Below are positions 25,896 to 35,368 of a stretch of DNA of 64,000 bases, in pieces. Within the stretch, counting starts at the first letter, position 1. The number at the start of each line of letters is the position of its first letter. The stretch spans positions 2,637,220-2,701,219 of the forward strand of contig NZ_KI911562.1 of the NCBI RefSeq assembly GCF_000515315.1, written 5' to 3'. The translations under genes were made by a program, and so were the position numbers. This DNA is from Asinibacterium sp. OR53. Lineage in GTDB: Bacteria > Bacteroidota > Bacteroidia > Chitinophagales > Chitinophagaceae. The notes beneath the pieces are model-generated. The model ran no database searches. It was not told where the DNA came from and saw only the letters and a list, made by a program, of their open reading frames with translations.

Positions 25896-26678
25896 TTATT
25901 CCCCAAAGCGGGTCAATGTTTTTTTATGTACTACCGTATCCAGCAATGCCTGTTTATAGGCTGTACTGATTGGGATTATATTGTTGTCTTTCAGCAGTAT
26001 TTCGCCCACTGTAATATTTTTAATATACAGCAGATTAACCATATACTGTTTGTGAACGCGTATGAAGAAGCTGGCGGGCAATTGCTTTTCCAGGTTCTTT
26101 AAACTCACCAGGACCAAATGTGTTTTCTGGCTCGTAGTATGTATTTTGGAAAAATCCCCCATACTTTCAATATATAACACGTCGCCCATATCAAGCCTGG
26201 TATAACCGCTGGCATCTTTGATGAAGAAATAGGCTTGAGCGTCGATGGTCTTGATCAGGTTGTTACCGGTATCGGGAGAAGATGCTTTAGGGCCCGCCTG
26301 GTTATTCTGCAACCTCTTTAACTGGATGTATTCAATCGCCTTGTTGGCGGCATGGATCAGTCGTTCCAGTTTAACCGGTTTTACGATATAATCGATCACA
26401 TTCAGGTTGAAGCTCTCGGCAGCATACTCCGGATGGGATGAAATAAATATAAAAACGGGGTGATTTTTGGTGCTTTTCAGCAGTTCTATGCCAGACAGGC
26501 CCGGCATGTCTATGTCAGAAAAAACAATATCTATTTTGTTGTCTCTCAAAATATTCACTGCTTCCAATCCACTTGAGAGGGTGGCATATATTTCCAGGCT
26601 GGCAATTTGTTTTAGTTTCAGCGCAAGCGAGTCGCATTCAATAATGTTATCATCTATTATGATACAACGATATTTCAT
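25896..26678 (-). CDS. LytTR-family response regulator
   Basis: 260 residues. The receiver domain (1-120) has the acidic pair in IIIDDN, phospho-acceptor D55 (SDIDMPG), the Ser/Thr region FISSHPEYA and Lys in YIVKPVKLE (about 105). A linker is followed by a LytTR DNA-binding domain (about 155-255; YIESMGDFSKIHTTSQKTHL and FIRVHKQYMVNL). LytTR proteins bind imperfect direct repeats upstream of their targets. The gene is convergent with the TPR kinase, and its own upstream region carries a 16-bp direct repeat. Cell-surface or exported-protein genes are common LytTR targets; the HYR surface protein nearby is a candidate by position only. Confidence 0.93.
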   Translation of the reverse strand: MKYRCIIIDDNIIECDSLALKLKQIASLEIYATLSSGLEAVNILRDNKIDIVFSDIDMPGLSGIELLKSTKNHPVFIFISSHPEYAAESFNLNVIDYIVKPVKLERLIHAANKAIEYIQLKRLQNNQAGPKASSPDTGNNLIKTIDAQAYFFIKDASGYTRLDMGDVLYIESMGDFSKIHTTSQKTHLVLVSLKNLEKQLPASFFIRVHKQYMVNLLYIKNITVGEILLKDNNIIPISTAYKQALLDTVVHKKTLTRFGE

Positions 26679-26710
26679 CTTGGCAGAGGTTAGTAAGGGT
26701 ACTGAGCTAA

Positions 26711-26810
26711 AATTTTGCCTGAAATTAAGCTGTTTTTTCGTCTCATCTACGAAATCAATGCTCTAGTCTATTAAAATCATTGTGTTATCAACTCAATTTT
26801 GCCTGGAATT
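26711..26810. repeat. Pair of 16-bp direct repeats in the LytTR-regulator upstream region
   Basis: AATTTTGCCTGAAATT (26711-26726) and AATTTTGCCTGGAATT (26795-26810) differ at one base and start exactly 84 bp apart, eight helical turns. They lie in the 332-bp region between the regulator gene (start 26678) and the small secreted gene at 27011. They are candidates for regulator binding sites. Nothing else recognisable lies in this spacer. Confidence 0.5.
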
Positions 26811-27010
26811 GGCAATTTGTCAAATTACATCCTTGTAGATATTTCTCTACAGTAATTTACAGACGCTACTACAATCAACCTAACTAAAAACCTGCATATG
26901 AACCTTGCGCTGTTCAATTGAAAAATACCTGTGCTTCCCGACCTTATTTCCTATCGAATATGCAGTTCCCAACTGTATTCTATAATTTTTTAATAATTAA
27001 AAACTTGATT

Positions 27011-27406
27011 ATGTTAAAACGGCTACTCTTTTTTATGCTGGTTATGGGCTTTGTAAGCATTTCTTTTGGCCAGTCTTCTGAAACCGTGTATAAAAACTGG
27101 CAGGTTTTTCCTGAAACCAGGAACTCAATAGAGATCTTTTACCGTGTTGTTAAATGTAACAACACAAACCAGGTACAGATCAGCGTCTTTAATGATGGTC
27201 CTGCAGATCAAAATGCGCAGTTTACCCTCACTATTACAAATAATGGAGACGGTCAGAATTTGTCGAAAGATTTCAACTTCGCCAGCAAAAAAGGCGTGTT
27301 CAATAAGCCTGACTGCGATAGCGATGCTTTGAATGATTTGAAGATCAGTCTTCCTGCTGGGTTTGACCCTTCGGGCCTGTCTGTAAAAAAAATATATAAA
27401 AACTAA
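27011..27406 (+). CDS. Small secreted protein of unknown function
   Basis: 131 residues from ATG 27011 (MLKRLLFFMLVMGFVSISFG, a signal peptide ending at FGQ). An upstream in-frame extension lacks family-like sequence. The mature part is beta-rich (VYKNWQVFPETRNSIEIFYR; AQFTLTITNNGDGQNLSKDF) with two cysteines (VVKCNN, NKPDCDSD) that could form a disulfide. I do not recognise the family. It lies 68 bp upstream of the giant HYR gene on the same strand and could be made with it. Confidence 0.7.
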   Translation: MLKRLLFFMLVMGFVSISFGQSSETVYKNWQVFPETRNSIEIFYRVVKCNNTNQVQISVFNDGPADQNAQFTLTITNNGDGQNLSKDFNFASKKGVFNKPDCDSDALNDLKISLPAGFDPSGLSVKKIYKN

Positions 27407-27474
27407 GTGCAACAGGATGCTTAGAAGGATAATTTTCTGAGATCATGCTTAATGGTCATTATCAAAACCACTTT

Positions 27475-30400
27475 ATGAAAAAAATTCTACTCTTTGTAAC
27501 ATGCCTTTTTGTTACAATCCTTTCGTTCGCACACGTTACGGAAATACGTGTTAATCAGGCCCAGGACGGCTCTTTAACATGGTATCTGATGACCTATCAT
27601 CAGGTAAATGAATGCGGCCATTCGGGTGCGGGGCTCACTATTAACGGGGTCAATTACCCTATTGATGCAGAATTTGCCGGGAATGCCTCTTCATTAAGTC
27701 CCACTATTTTTGCTGCGGCATCACCTACTTATCTGGGCTTTGGCTTTAACAGCTATGCTACTGTTCATACTCCGTTCCTGGGTACCACACTGAGCGTAGC
27801 CCCTTATTCAAACAATGTATGCTGGGCTTTTTTGGTAGGAGGCTCCGGTAATTTTACACCGCCTCCACCCCCGGTTTGTACAAGTTGCCCGATAACAGGC
27901 TGGAGCAATACAGTTACATTGCCAGGTAACAATAATGGAACACCCTGTAATCCTGCAGATGATTACACCACTGCTAGCATAAGGGTCAACCATCTTTCCT
28001 GTGCATCCATTACAGGTACCAAAAGCTTTAAGGTAATTTACGATCCTTCGGGGGCGAATATTTCCTATGGGCCGTTTAATTACAATACCGGAGTAACAAC
28101 AGATGTATCCATTTCCATACCCTATGGAGCCAGTAACAGTACTATGGTTGAAGTAATAGATGCTGCTTTCCCATGCCAGGTAACACATGGTCTTTCCATA
28201 CCCAATGGACAGTACCTGGGGGAAAAAGACCTGGTACCGCCAACTATTTCGAGCCCGGGCCCCATTACGGTCAATAATGATCCAGGTATATGCGGTGCGA
28301 GCGTAGCATATACAGTAAATTATAGCGACAATTGCGGCGTTCCAACCATTCAGCAAACGGCTGGTTTGCCCAGCGGTTCGGTATTCCCTGTTGGAACTAC
28401 TACCAACAGTTTTATCGTAACCGATGCGGCAGGTAATACAGCCAGCGCTTCGTTCACTGTAACGGTAAAAGACAATGAAGCGCCGGTGCCAACTACTTCA
28501 ACAACAGGTTCAAAGACCATTTCAGTGCCTTATGGTAATACAAATGGCTGGAGCCCGTGGATATTTAATTTTTCTGACCCCTTACCCGCTGGAGCTGTTG
28601 TAACTGGCGCGAGCTTATCTTATACAGCTGTAGACCAGGGATGGGGAGGAACCGGTGATTACGATCATATGTATGTTTCGGGTACCCATATCGGCGATAA
28701 CCAATTATTCCATTACGCGCAGTCATTCACCATCAATTATAACGGAAGTATCCCCGGATATAATTATGGCGGCAATAATACTTTGCAGATGAATTTCACC
28801 GGTTATCCTGGCTGGGTAGGTTATTTCCGAGGAGGCACACTTACGATAAATTACCAGATAAATGCCCTGCCCGCTGTTAAGGCCGAATGCGCTGCAACAA
28901 TTACAGCGCCTACTGCTAAAGACAATTGCTCGGGTATGGTAACAGGAACTACCAGTGATCCACTTACTTATAACAATCAAGGTACTTATACCATACACTG
29001 GACATACCAGGATGCCAGTGGAAATACCGCTACTCAAACACAGGCCGTTATTATCAAAGATGTTACTCCACCTGTGATTACAACAGCGCCGGGTAGTATG
29101 GATGCAACGGTTGAGTGTTCCGATGCTGCTTCTTTGGCAGCAGCATTGGCGTTGGCCCCAGTAGCTACCGACAATTGCAGTACAGCAACCATACATTTAT
29201 TAAGCGATGTAAAGACCGCAGGCTGTGGTAGTTCCTATAAACAGGTTAGAACCTGGAACTTTACCGATGCAAGTGGCAATACGAGCGTCAATAACTTTAT
29301 ACAGACCATCACTGTACTGGATAGAACAGCGCCAGTTTTGAGTGCAGCACCTGCTAACATTACAGTAGACTGTAACGCAGTACCTGTAGCAGCTACTTTA
29401 ACAGCAACAGATAATTGTGATGCATCGCCTGTAGTAGTATTTGCGGAGACAAGCACGCAGAATGGCGATATCAATAATGCGGGTCATTACAATTATACTA
29501 TTACCAGAACCTGGACAGCCAAAGACGCATGTGGAAATACTTCTTCTGCAGTACAGGTAATCACCGTTCATGATATTACTGCGCCAACATTAACTACTCC
29601 TTCTGCCATAAACGCAGTGAATGATAAGGGTATATGCGGAGCAGCCATCAACTTTGCTGCAACGGCTTCGGATATTTGCGGTCCTGTTGTGATTACGTAT
29701 AGCCAGAATCCAGGAACAGTATTCCCTGTAGGTGTTACTATTGTAAATGTGACCGCTACCGATGTAAGTGGTAACGTGTCTTCGGGAACCTTTACCATAG
29801 TAGTTGCTGATACTGAGAATCCAACGATCACAGCTCCGGCCAATATCAGTGTAAATAACGATGCAGGCAAGTGCGGCGCAATGGTTAATCTGGGCACGCC
29901 GGTAACCAATGATAATTGCGGTGTGGCGGGCGTAGTAAATAATGCCCCTGCCTTCTTCCCTGTGGGTACAACAACAGTAACCTGGACGGTAACGGATATC
30001 CATGGCAATACCAACAGTGTTTCGCAATCAATTACAGTAACAGATAACGAGAAACCCACGATCAGCACGGTGAATATTAGTGTGAACAATGATCCGGGCA
30101 AGTGTTCGGCCACAGTAAGCTTAGGTACCCCGCTCACCAAAGACAACTGCGGTGTACAGCGTGTGGTGAATGACCATCCGTCGGCTACTTACCCTGTAGG
30201 CACCACAATAGTAACCTGGACGGTAACAGATATCCATGGCAATACGAATAGCACTGTACAGACAGTGGTTGTTACAGATAATGAAGCGCCGGTGATAGCC
30301 TGCGCGGGCAACCAGGTATTCTGTGCTAATACTGGCGGTAATACCAATTACACAATTCCTGTATTAAGTCAGGGAGATAATTGCGGAATAGCCAGTACCC

Positions 30401-32067
30401 TGTATACAGTAACAGGCGCAACAACAAGAAACGGCGCGGGTATCGATGTAAGCGGTGTATTCAATATCGGTACATCAACAGTAAGCTACACAGTAATGGA
30501 TATACATGGTAATGTAAGTACCTGCAGCTTCACAGTGAAAGTGAACCCCCTGCCGGTAGCCAGTATCGCACCGAGCAATGCTGATGCGTTCTGTAATAAG
30601 TTAACCCTTACTGGCAGCAGTACATTAAACGGACCGTTTGGCTACCAGTGGTTGTACAGCACGGGCAGCTTTGCCGCTACACAGCAGATCAGCTTAGGCT
30701 TAACGAATGGAGATGGCGTATATAGCCTGTATACTACAGATGGCAATGGTTGCAGGAGTGAATTTGCGGCCACCTACATGTATGCGAAAGAAACCCTCGC
30801 AAGCAGCTACACGATCCTGGCAGGCAGGCAGGTAGAGTTGAGCGACCACAATATAGTGTCCGGCGGCAGTGTGGGTGTGATGAGCGCAAGGGGCAGGGCT
30901 AAGTTTGGAGAGAAGACAACCGTAGCTTCGGCGGGGGCATTTGTAAAAGCACCAAGAATAGATGCAGAGAGTGGAGTGGTGATCAACCAGAAGATCTATG
31001 GGGTAGCTGCTGTTGGCTTACCAACGATGGTGTATAACACAACAAGCACAAGAGGACTGCCCAATTTTACTGTTCGCAAGAATACAACAGCAACGGTAAG
31101 TGGTAATTACAAAGAAGTTAATATTGGTCAAGGCGCAGTTGTTACGTTGGGTGGTACAGTATTTGGATCGATAGAGATAGGCCAGGGAGCAACGGTATTG
31201 TTTACGAGTCCTGTGATCAATATAGGCAGGTTGCATGTAAGCGGCGGTTCATCTGCAGGCGCCTATACGAACGTACGTTTTGCAGGCAACAGCCAGGTAC
31301 TTGTAAGCAATGGGGTAGAGATAGGTAAGAAGAGCAAGATCAATGCAGACCGTTATAAAGTTACGTTCTATGTAGGGCAGAAACTATTGGTGGAAGAAGA
31401 CCACCAGCACGCGGGAGAAGAGAATCACCAGTTTGAAGGAGGTGATGCAGGCGATGGAGGAGGTTACTTCACGGTACATGGTGGTGAAGAAGGAAATGAT
31501 CATGGAAGCGATGATGGTTATAGAGGGGAGCAGGGTGAAGACCACCAGGATGGCCGCGGTACCAGGAAAACGGATACCTGGGTGAATGCGAATGTATATG
31601 CACCGAATGGCCAGCTGGAAGTACAGGGCAACAGGGACAGTACGCATATGACGGGTCTGTTTATAGCCCAGGAGATACAGAGTGAAAAGCGCAATGTGAT
31701 CTGGAACAGTTATGATTGCAGTGTTGGACCGGTAGTAACGGCATCAGCAACCGGTGACAATACCACCCTTACACAAACAGCCAATGAAGACAAAGTAAAA
31801 GTGAGCTCAGAAGAATCAGAACTGAAAGTAACGGTAGCTCCGAACCCAACCAGCACTTACTTCACACTGAAGATCCAAAGCAGGTATGAGACACCGGTGA
31901 ATTTGCGGGTGATGGATGCATCAGGAAGAGCGATAGAAGCAAGATCAGGACTGCATAGCAACAGTAGCTTGCAGGTAGGAGAAAACTACCAGAGCGGGAC
32001 CTACTTTGCAGAATTTATTCAGGGATCCAAGCGTAAGGTCGTACAACTGATCAAAGCGAGGAAGTAA
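27475..32067 (+). CDS. Giant HYR-repeat surface protein with T9SS type A sorting domain
   Basis: 1530 residues from ATG 27475 (MKKILLFVTCLFVTILSFAH, signal peptide). After an N-terminal unknown domain come HYR (hyalin-repeat, Ig-like) modules across about 235-1040, recognisable by the endings DNEAP, DVTPP, DRTAP, DITAP, DTENP and DNEKP and by NDNCGV and FPVGTTTV motifs. A jelly-roll/CUB-like insert lies near 345-460. The stretch around 1130-1290 is a Gly/Val-rich beta-helix (VNIGQGAVVTLGGTVFGSIE), interrupted by an acidic His/Gly-rich segment (DNA 31390-31575). The last 80 residues (VAPNPTSTYFTLKIQSR ... KRKVVQLIKARK) are the type IX secretion C-terminal signal. It is expected at the cell surface, in adhesion or matrix. 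Confidence 0.9.
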   Translation: MKKILLFVTCLFVTILSFAHVTEIRVNQAQDGSLTWYLMTYHQVNECGHSGAGLTINGVNYPIDAEFAGNASSLSPTIFAAASPTYLGFGFNSYATVHTPFLGTTLSVAPYSNNVCWAFLVGGSGNFTPPPPPVCTSCPITGWSNTVTLPGNNNGTPCNPADDYTTASIRVNHLSCASITGTKSFKVIYDPSGANISYGPFNYNTGVTTDVSISIPYGASNSTMVEVIDAAFPCQVTHGLSIPNGQYLGEKDLVPPTISSPGPITVNNDPGICGASVAYTVNYSDNCGVPTIQQTAGLPSGSVFPVGTTTNSFIVTDAAGNTASASFTVTVKDNEAPVPTTSTTGSKTISVPYGNTNGWSPWIFNFSDPLPAGAVVTGASLSYTAVDQGWGGTGDYDHMYVSGTHIGDNQLFHYAQSFTINYNGSIPGYNYGGNNTLQMNFTGYPGWVGYFRGGTLTINYQINALPAVKAECAATITAPTAKDNCSGMVTGTTSDPLTYNNQGTYTIHWTYQDASGNTATQTQAVIIKDVTPPVITTAPGSMDATVECSDAASLAAALALAPVATDNCSTATIHLLSDVKTAGCGSSYKQVRTWNFTDASGNTSVNNFIQTITVLDRTAPVLSAAPANITVDCNAVPVAATLTATDNCDASPVVVFAETSTQNGDINNAGHYNYTITRTWTAKDACGNTSSAVQVITVHDITAPTLTTPSAINAVNDKGICGAAINFAATASDICGPVVITYSQNPGTVFPVGVTIVNVTATDVSGNVSSGTFTIVVADTENPTITAPANISVNNDAGKCGAMVNLGTPVTNDNCGVAGVVNNAPAFFPVGTTTVTWTVTDIHGNTNSVSQSITVTDNEKPTISTVNISVNNDPGKCSATVSLGTPLTKDNCGVQRVVNDHPSATYPVGTTIVTWTVTDIHGNTNSTVQTVVVTDNEAPVIACAGNQVFCANTGGNTNYTIPVLSQGDNCGIASTLYTVTGATTRNGAGIDVSGVFNIGTSTVSYTVMDIHGNVSTCSFTVKVNPLPVASIAPSNADAFCNKLTLTGSSTLNGPFGYQWLYSTGSFAATQQISLGLTNGDGVYSLYTTDGNGCRSEFAATYMYAKETLASSYTILAGRQVELSDHNIVSGGSVGVMSARGRAKFGEKTTVASAGAFVKAPRIDAESGVVINQKIYGVAAVGLPTMVYNTTSTRGLPNFTVRKNTTATVSGNYKEVNIGQGAVVTLGGTVFGSIEIGQGATVLFTSPVINIGRLHVSGGSSAGAYTNVRFAGNSQVLVSNGVEIGKKSKINADRYKVTFYVGQKLLVEEDHQHAGEENHQFEGGDAGDGGGYFTVHGGEEGNDHGSDDGYRGEQGEDHQDGRGTRKTDTWVNANVYAPNGQLEVQGNRDSTHMTGLFIAQEIQSEKRNVIWNSYDCSVGPVVTASATGDNTTLTQTANEDKVKVSSEESELKVTVAPNPTSTYFTLKIQSRYETPVNLRVMDASGRAIEARSGLHSNSSLQVGENYQSGTYFAEFIQGSKRKVVQLIKARK

Positions 32068-32095
32068 TCAAGGGGGATTATTATTTTCTGAATCA

Positions 32096-32125
32096 AGGGC
32101 TGCTCAGTTTGAGCGGCCCTTTTTG
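32096..32125 (+). terminator. Rho-independent terminator after the HYR gene
   Basis: AGGGCTGCTC (32096-32105) pairs with GAGCGGCCCT (32111-32120), with one G-U pair and a 5-base loop, followed by a run of T (32120-32125). It lies 29 bp after the stop of the HYR gene. Confidence 0.85.
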
Positions 32126-32201
32126 TATAGGAGTTGTAGCGAATCTATAAACATCCGGAAAATTATTCTTAAGGAACTAAGGCTGATCATACTGCAGACC
32201 G

Positions 32202-33143
32202 TCATGTATTTCTTTCTTCTGCCTTCCTGGTCAGGTATGTAATACTGACGTTTAATTCAAATCCAATGAGCAGGATCAATGAGTTGAGGTAAATCAGCAA
32301 CATCAGGATGAGTACGGTTCCGATAGAGCCGTAAACGCGGTTGTAATTGGAGCTGGCGAACAGGCTTACCCACGAAGAGAATGCGATGGTGGTAACCAGT
32401 ATCAATGCAGTGGCCAGTAGAGAGCCAGGCGATACCAAATGCCATCTTTTTTTTACAGAAGGAGCAAACTTATAGATCATCGCCACGCAATAGAAGAGCA
32501 AACCCGTGATAATGAACCAACGGACCCCGTTCCACCAGGGTAGCCTGGCCCTCCTGCGCATGTGGAAGAGATTTTTAAGGAGACCGGCGAGCTGTTCTTG
32601 TCCTATCAATACCAACGCAGAAGCAATGACCAGCAACACAAGAATACCGGTGAGCCGGATAGCGCGCCAACGCTGGTACAGGAAAAAACCTTTCTGTTCC
32701 TGTATCGATCGGTCGAACGTGCGTATGATGCCGATGATAGCATTGGAAGCGTAAAAGATAAGCAATATGAAACCAAAAGAAAATACGCCTACGTGTTTTT
32801 CCAGCAATCCATCCAGTATGTCTTTGATGAAACGATAAGTGGCAGAGTCTGGAGAAATGTCTTTGAATAATTTAAGTATTTCCATTTCAAAACTGGCCGA
32901 AGCGGGAAAATAAGGTAACAGTGCAAACAAAAACAGGAGGGCTGCCGGCATGGCCATGATAAAGTTGAATGAAATGGCGGCGGCTCTTTCGTTCAAGCCT
33001 ACTTTATTGATCTGCCGGAAGAAAAAACGCACCACATCGTATAACGGAAGGCCCCGGAACCCGGGAATGACCATTACCTTGCTCTTGTTGATGAGCCAGG
33101 CAATGGGAGCAAGGTTAACAATGTGTCGTTCAATTTTTGTCAA
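32202..33143 (-). CDS. YihY/BrkB family inner-membrane protein
   Basis: 313 residues with about six membrane helices. It shows the family stretches NERAAAISFNFIMAMPAALL (about 51-70), LLIFYASNAIIGIIRTFD and the C-terminal YLNSLILLIGFELNVSITYL. The family was once annotated as RNase BN; that assignment was wrong for E. coli and its true role (possibly transport) is open. The start overlaps the mltG stop by 4 bp (ATGA, 33140-33143), so translation is coupled. The last 119 bp have a near-identical copy at 23338. Confidence 0.9.
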   Translation of the reverse strand: MTKIERHIVNLAPIAWLINKSKVMVIPGFRGLPLYDVVRFFFRQINKVGLNERAAAISFNFIMAMPAALLFLFALLPYFPASASFEMEILKLFKDISPDSATYRFIKDILDGLLEKHVGVFSFGFILLIFYASNAIIGIIRTFDRSIQEQKGFFLYQRWRAIRLTGILVLLVIASALVLIGQEQLAGLLKNLFHMRRRARLPWWNGVRWFIITGLLFYCVAMIYKFAPSVKKRWHLVSPGSLLATALILVTTIAFSSWVSLFASSNYNRVYGSIGTVLILMLLIYLNSLILLIGFELNVSITYLTRKAEERNT

Positions 33144-34186
33144 TGCTCAGGCGAGTTTTGTTTTTTGGCCATATAGGCATCCAATGCTTTCTGGTATTCT
33201 CTGGCGTACTGCATATGCTCTTCATACGTGCTGCTGAAATGATGATAACCGCTGAAATCACTTTTGGCAACAAAATAAAGATAATCTGTACGCGGTGCAT
33301 TCAATACAATGTCGATGGTTTTAGGCGATGGGGTACAGATCGGACCGGGGGGCAATCCTTTCTTCCGGTACGTATTATAAGGAGATGGATTGCCCAGGTA
33401 TTTTTCATAGATGCGGGTGAGTGTAAAATCCTTCATGGCATATTTGATCGTGGGGCATGCCTGCAAGGGCATATCTTTTCCCAGCCGGTTGATGTACACA
33501 CCGGCGATCTTGGATTTGTCGGATTCAAAATTGGTTTCTTCTTCTACAATGGAAGCCAGGGTATATGCTTCTTCAGGGGTGAAAGAAAGTTGCCGGGCTT
33601 TTTGCATACGGTCATTGCGGCTCCAGAAAGCATTCCTGGTATCGGCAAGCTTGCGCAATATTTTATTGAAAGAAGTGTTCCAATAAAAAGAATACGTATC
33701 GGGCAATATAAGGGTAAATACGGTATTCGTATCTACTCCAAAAGGCTTGAGCGAGTCGTTCGACTGCAGAAAATTCATTACTGCAACAGAATCTGTATTG
33801 AAGTTTTTACCAACCAGGTGTGCCAGGTCTTCTTTCACCCTCAGTTTATTGATGACCAGTTTGATGGATGCCTGCCGGTTGTTTCTCAGCATGCGTGCGA
33901 TGCTGAACAGGTTATCGCCCTTTTTTATTTCATATTTGCCGGGCTTCAGTTTATTCCATATACCCCATGTTGTTGCCAGCAATGAAAGAGTGCCCGGGTG
34001 CTTGACCAGGTGCTCCTGCTGCAGCGTTTGTATCACATCTTTTTGTGTATTCCTGCCTTCTTCCACTACCAGGTAGCGGCTCTTTTCTTCAAAGCCGGTG
34101 CCTGAAGTGAGGCTTTGCCAGGAAAAAATACCTGCTGTAACAATGAACAAAAGCAATAATATCAAAAGGATCTTTTTCATAACCAT
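33140..34186 (-). CDS. mltG: Endolytic peptidoglycan transglycosylase MltG
   Basis: 348 residues (346 if the second ATG at 34180 is used, MKKILLILLLLFIVTAGIF). One N-terminal membrane anchor is followed by a LysM-like module (EIKKGDNLFSIARMLRNN, about 95-112) and the YceG catalytic domain. The catalytic Glu lies in LASIVEEETNFESDKSKIAG (about 207-226), followed by VYINRLGKDMPLQACPTIKY. MltG cleaves nascent glycan strands at the inner membrane and sets their length. It is cotranscribed with yihY, downstream of a terminator that separates it from secG. Confidence 0.95.
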   Translation of the reverse strand: MVMKKILLILLLLFIVTAGIFSWQSLTSGTGFEEKSRYLVVEEGRNTQKDVIQTLQQEHLVKHPGTLSLLATTWGIWNKLKPGKYEIKKGDNLFSIARMLRNNRQASIKLVINKLRVKEDLAHLVGKNFNTDSVAVMNFLQSNDSLKPFGVDTNTVFTLILPDTYSFYWNTSFNKILRKLADTRNAFWSRNDRMQKARQLSFTPEEAYTLASIVEEETNFESDKSKIAGVYINRLGKDMPLQACPTIKYAMKDFTLTRIYEKYLGNPSPYNTYRKKGLPPGPICTPSPKTIDIVLNAPRTDYLYFVAKSDFSGYHHFSSTYEEHMQYAREYQKALDAYMAKKQNSPEH

Positions 34187-34210
34187 GCCCTCTTCCGGTG
34201 TTTAAATTAA

Positions 34211-34243
34211 TTAAAAAACCCTGTCTGAATACACAGGCAGGGT
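34211..34243 (-). terminator. Rho-independent terminator after secG
   Basis: On the minus strand ACCCTGCCTG (34243-34234) pairs with CAGACAGGGT (34227-34218), with one G-U pair and a 6-base loop, followed by TTTTTT (34218-34213). It closes the miaB...secG transcript 23 bp after the secG stop, and separates it from mltG. Confidence 0.88.
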
Positions 34244-34266
34244 CTGAAATATCTTTTAACGATTGT

Positions 34267-34623
34267 TTATTTTTTAGCAGAATCAGCAGGCTTCGCAGAA
34301 GCAGCATTAGCCGGAACAGTATTGGCCGGTGCTGCAGGAGCGCTGGTACTAGTATTCACTTTCTGAATGATGGAAGTATCAACACCACCTGATGTACCGC
34401 CTTTCAGGAAAAGGGTAGAAGAAAGCGCCAGCAGGGCAATGATGCCTGAAAAAATCCAGGTGCCTTTTTCTAATACGTCGGTCGTTTGCTTTACACCCAT
34501 GAACTGGTTGCTGAACCCGCCAACAGTACCGGAAAGTCCACCCCCCTTGGGGTTCTGCACCAACACAATGAAACCAAGCACCACAGAAGCTATTACAATC
34601 AGAATCAAAAACAGAATGATCAT
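34267..34623 (-). CDS. secG: Preprotein translocase subunit SecG
   Basis: 118 residues. Two membrane helices (MIILFLILIVIASVVLGFIV and WIFSGIIALLALSSTLFL) flank the conserved cytoplasmic loop VQNPKGGGLSGTVGGFSNQF. The C-terminal tail (about 80-118) is Ala/Pro/Ser/Lys-rich and probably disordered, as is common in Bacteroidota. SecG is the accessory subunit of the SecYEG channel. It starts one base after the stop of the TPR gene and is the last gene of the five-gene run from miaB. Confidence 0.95.
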   Translation of the reverse strand: MIILFLILIVIASVVLGFIVLVQNPKGGGLSGTVGGFSNQFMGVKQTTDVLEKGTWIFSGIIALLALSSTLFLKGGTSGGVDTSIIQKVNTSTSAPAAPANTVPANAASAKPADSAKK

Positions 34624-34624
34624 T

Positions 34625-35347
34625 TTATATACCTTTTAATTGTTGTATCCTGGCCGCAAAATAAGCGGTTTTTTCAGGATTTAAGAAACTTAATTTAATA
34701 TAGAGCTGGATGGCTTTGTCTGTTTGTCCCTGCTTTCCCAGCACTTCTGCCATACTTTCGGTAATCACTTCGCGCTGCTCGTTAGAGCTTTCGGCGCTTT
34801 GTATTACGTCTTTTTCCTGTTTAGACGATACGCCCAGGTCTATATTGGTATCGGCGGGCTTCATTTGCTTGAGCCAGTCGGTGAACTTGCGCATCTGGGA
34901 AACCAGCTTGTCCTGCGGAATCGCATCCAAATCGATTTTAATGCCTTGCGAAGCAAAGTAATCAGTGGTATACAATTTTTCCTGCTTTGCTTCTATATCG
35001 AGTTTGGCATCTGCTTCCAGCGGCTTTTTAAAACTCGCCAACTGATCAGATAACAGGGAAGATATCTTGGCGGTCACCGGCGCCACACTGGTTACCTGTT
35101 CGTCATGGGCATCTTTGTTCAACTGGAGCTGCAGCCAAAATGGATTGGTAAAGTATAAAGCTGTTTTAGTGCTTTGGGAAACGGCTTGGGGTTGTTGTGT
35201 GTTTTTTAATTTGGCAGCCAGCAGCAATTGCGCTGGTGCAAAATAAGGATGTGCAGCAACAAGCCCTTCCAGTTGCGCTACGCTTACTTCACTGAAGTTG
35301 GTTTTACCGGTCAGGTGCAATAAGGTCTTTTCCAGGGAAGCATTCAT
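34625..35347 (-). CDS. Hypothetical protein with C-terminal TPR-like segment
   Basis: 240 residues without signal peptide. The N-terminal helical part (VAQLEGLVAAHPYFAPAQLL) and the C-terminal VLGKQGQTDKAIQLYIKLSF with following LNPEK look like tetratricopeptide hairpins; the middle (about 60-180) is charged and low in pattern. It sits between the LptE-like gene (21 bp) and secG (1 bp). In my knowledge this placement next to secG recurs in Bacteroidota, suggesting an envelope-biogenesis role, but none has been shown. Confidence 0.7.
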   Translation of the reverse strand: MNASLEKTLLHLTGKTNFSEVSVAQLEGLVAAHPYFAPAQLLLAAKLKNTQQPQAVSQSTKTALYFTNPFWLQLQLNKDAHDEQVTSVAPVTAKISSLLSDQLASFKKPLEADAKLDIEAKQEKLYTTDYFASQGIKIDLDAIPQDKLVSQMRKFTDWLKQMKPADTNIDLGVSSKQEKDVIQSAESSNEQREVITESMAEVLGKQGQTDKAIQLYIKLSFLNPEKTAYFAARIQQLKGI

Positions 35348-35368
35348 AGTACTAAAAATACAATTTGA

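Noticed and set aside
28240..30540. Internal DNA repeats in the HYR gene as a mobile or CRISPR-like structure
   Set aside because: They follow codon-aligned protein modules (HYR domains) and are explained by the protein architecture.
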